A stretch of DNA of 64,000 nt from Protonemura montana (Eukaryota > Arthropoda > Insecta > Plecoptera > Nemouridae), in NCBI GenBank assembly GCA_947568835.1, contig OX387604.1:2336001-2400000 (forward strand). The letters are read 5' to 3'. The translations under genes and the position numbers were made by a program. Positions 63,794 through 64,000 of this stretch are shown one piece after another. Positions within the stretch are counted from its first letter, which is position 1, and each line of letters begins with the position of its first letter. Under the pieces are notes generated by a model. That model was not told the DNA's origin. It did not search any database and was given only the letters and a program-made list of their open reading frames with translations.

Positions 63794-64000
63794 ACACTTT
63801 TACCAGCTTTTATTTAATGCTGGCTACCGTTTCTGGCTATTTTATAAGCGCACATATTATATCAAATTGACATTTTGAATATAGCAGAGTCGATGATATT
63901 TTAGGGAATCTCGATAGAAATAGTATTTAGATACGGTTCACCTGTCGCAAAAAACAGATGTTTACAATTTCATCACCTAACATTGATAACGCAGCGTATT
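63794..64000. other. Right end of window, nothing recognised
   Basis: AT-rich DNA without a gene or repeat. Confidence 0.5.

Noticed and set aside
62776..63795. Multiple overlapping frames over the GC-rich 11-bp array
   Set aside because: All six frames have long stop-free stretches; an 11-bp unit without stops gives the same cyclic peptide in each phase of a strand.
47718..64000. Hox-cluster microRNAs (mir-10, mir-993)
   Set aside because: No stretch resembling the mature sequences as I remember them was seen on either strand.

Overview
This window is AT-rich eukaryotic DNA from an arthropod Hox cluster, almost certainly an insect's. It holds one gene that can be identified with confidence: proboscipedia (pb, the Hox2 orthologue; maxillopedia in beetles), on the minus strand. 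The three recognised coding exons (47436..47717, 47005..47161, 5937..7705) join in frame through canonical GT/AG sites to give a predicted 735-residue protein. It carries the Hox2-type N-terminal motif (GFISSQPSMAEF), the YPWM hexapeptide, a Hox2-class homeodomain and the insect Pb C-terminal signature ([17 protein letters not shown]). The species cannot be fixed from the sequence.

Layout. 1-5936 is the 3' side of pb: a 25-copy, 63-bp minisatellite (392-1966), featureless AT-rich DNA and a candidate poly(A) signal (5548-5553). 5937-7705 is the homeobox exon. 7706-47004 is one intron of 39.3 kb. It holds no recognisable gene, but it contains an 87-copy 16-bp minisatellite, a 31-copy heptamer array, poly-C/poly-G tracts, A/T microsatellites, hairpins and a few candidate transcription-factor sites, notably three E-boxes spaced 10 bp apart at 18289-18322. 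47005-47717 carries exons 2 and 1 with a 274-bp intron. 47718-64000 is the 5' flank of pb: a moderately GC-rich promoter-proximal zone to about 50.4 kb with a PHO-like and a GAGA motif, an inverted pair of TGACAG (TALE-type) sites at 51.7 kb, two short exon-like islands of unknown identity (56.2-56.4 kb and 63.6-63.7 kb), and three more minisatellites, including a GC-rich 70-copy 11-bp array at 62816-63585.

The long open frames over the minisatellites are consequences of stop-free repeat units, not credible genes. Hox genes normally share orientation along the cluster, so labial would be expected beyond the left end and Hox3/zen beyond the right end. Neither homeobox is visible here. The most unusual observation is that five arrays with units of 7, 11, 11, 16 and 63 bp keep exact unit length through every copy (14 to 87) while diverging only by substitutions.
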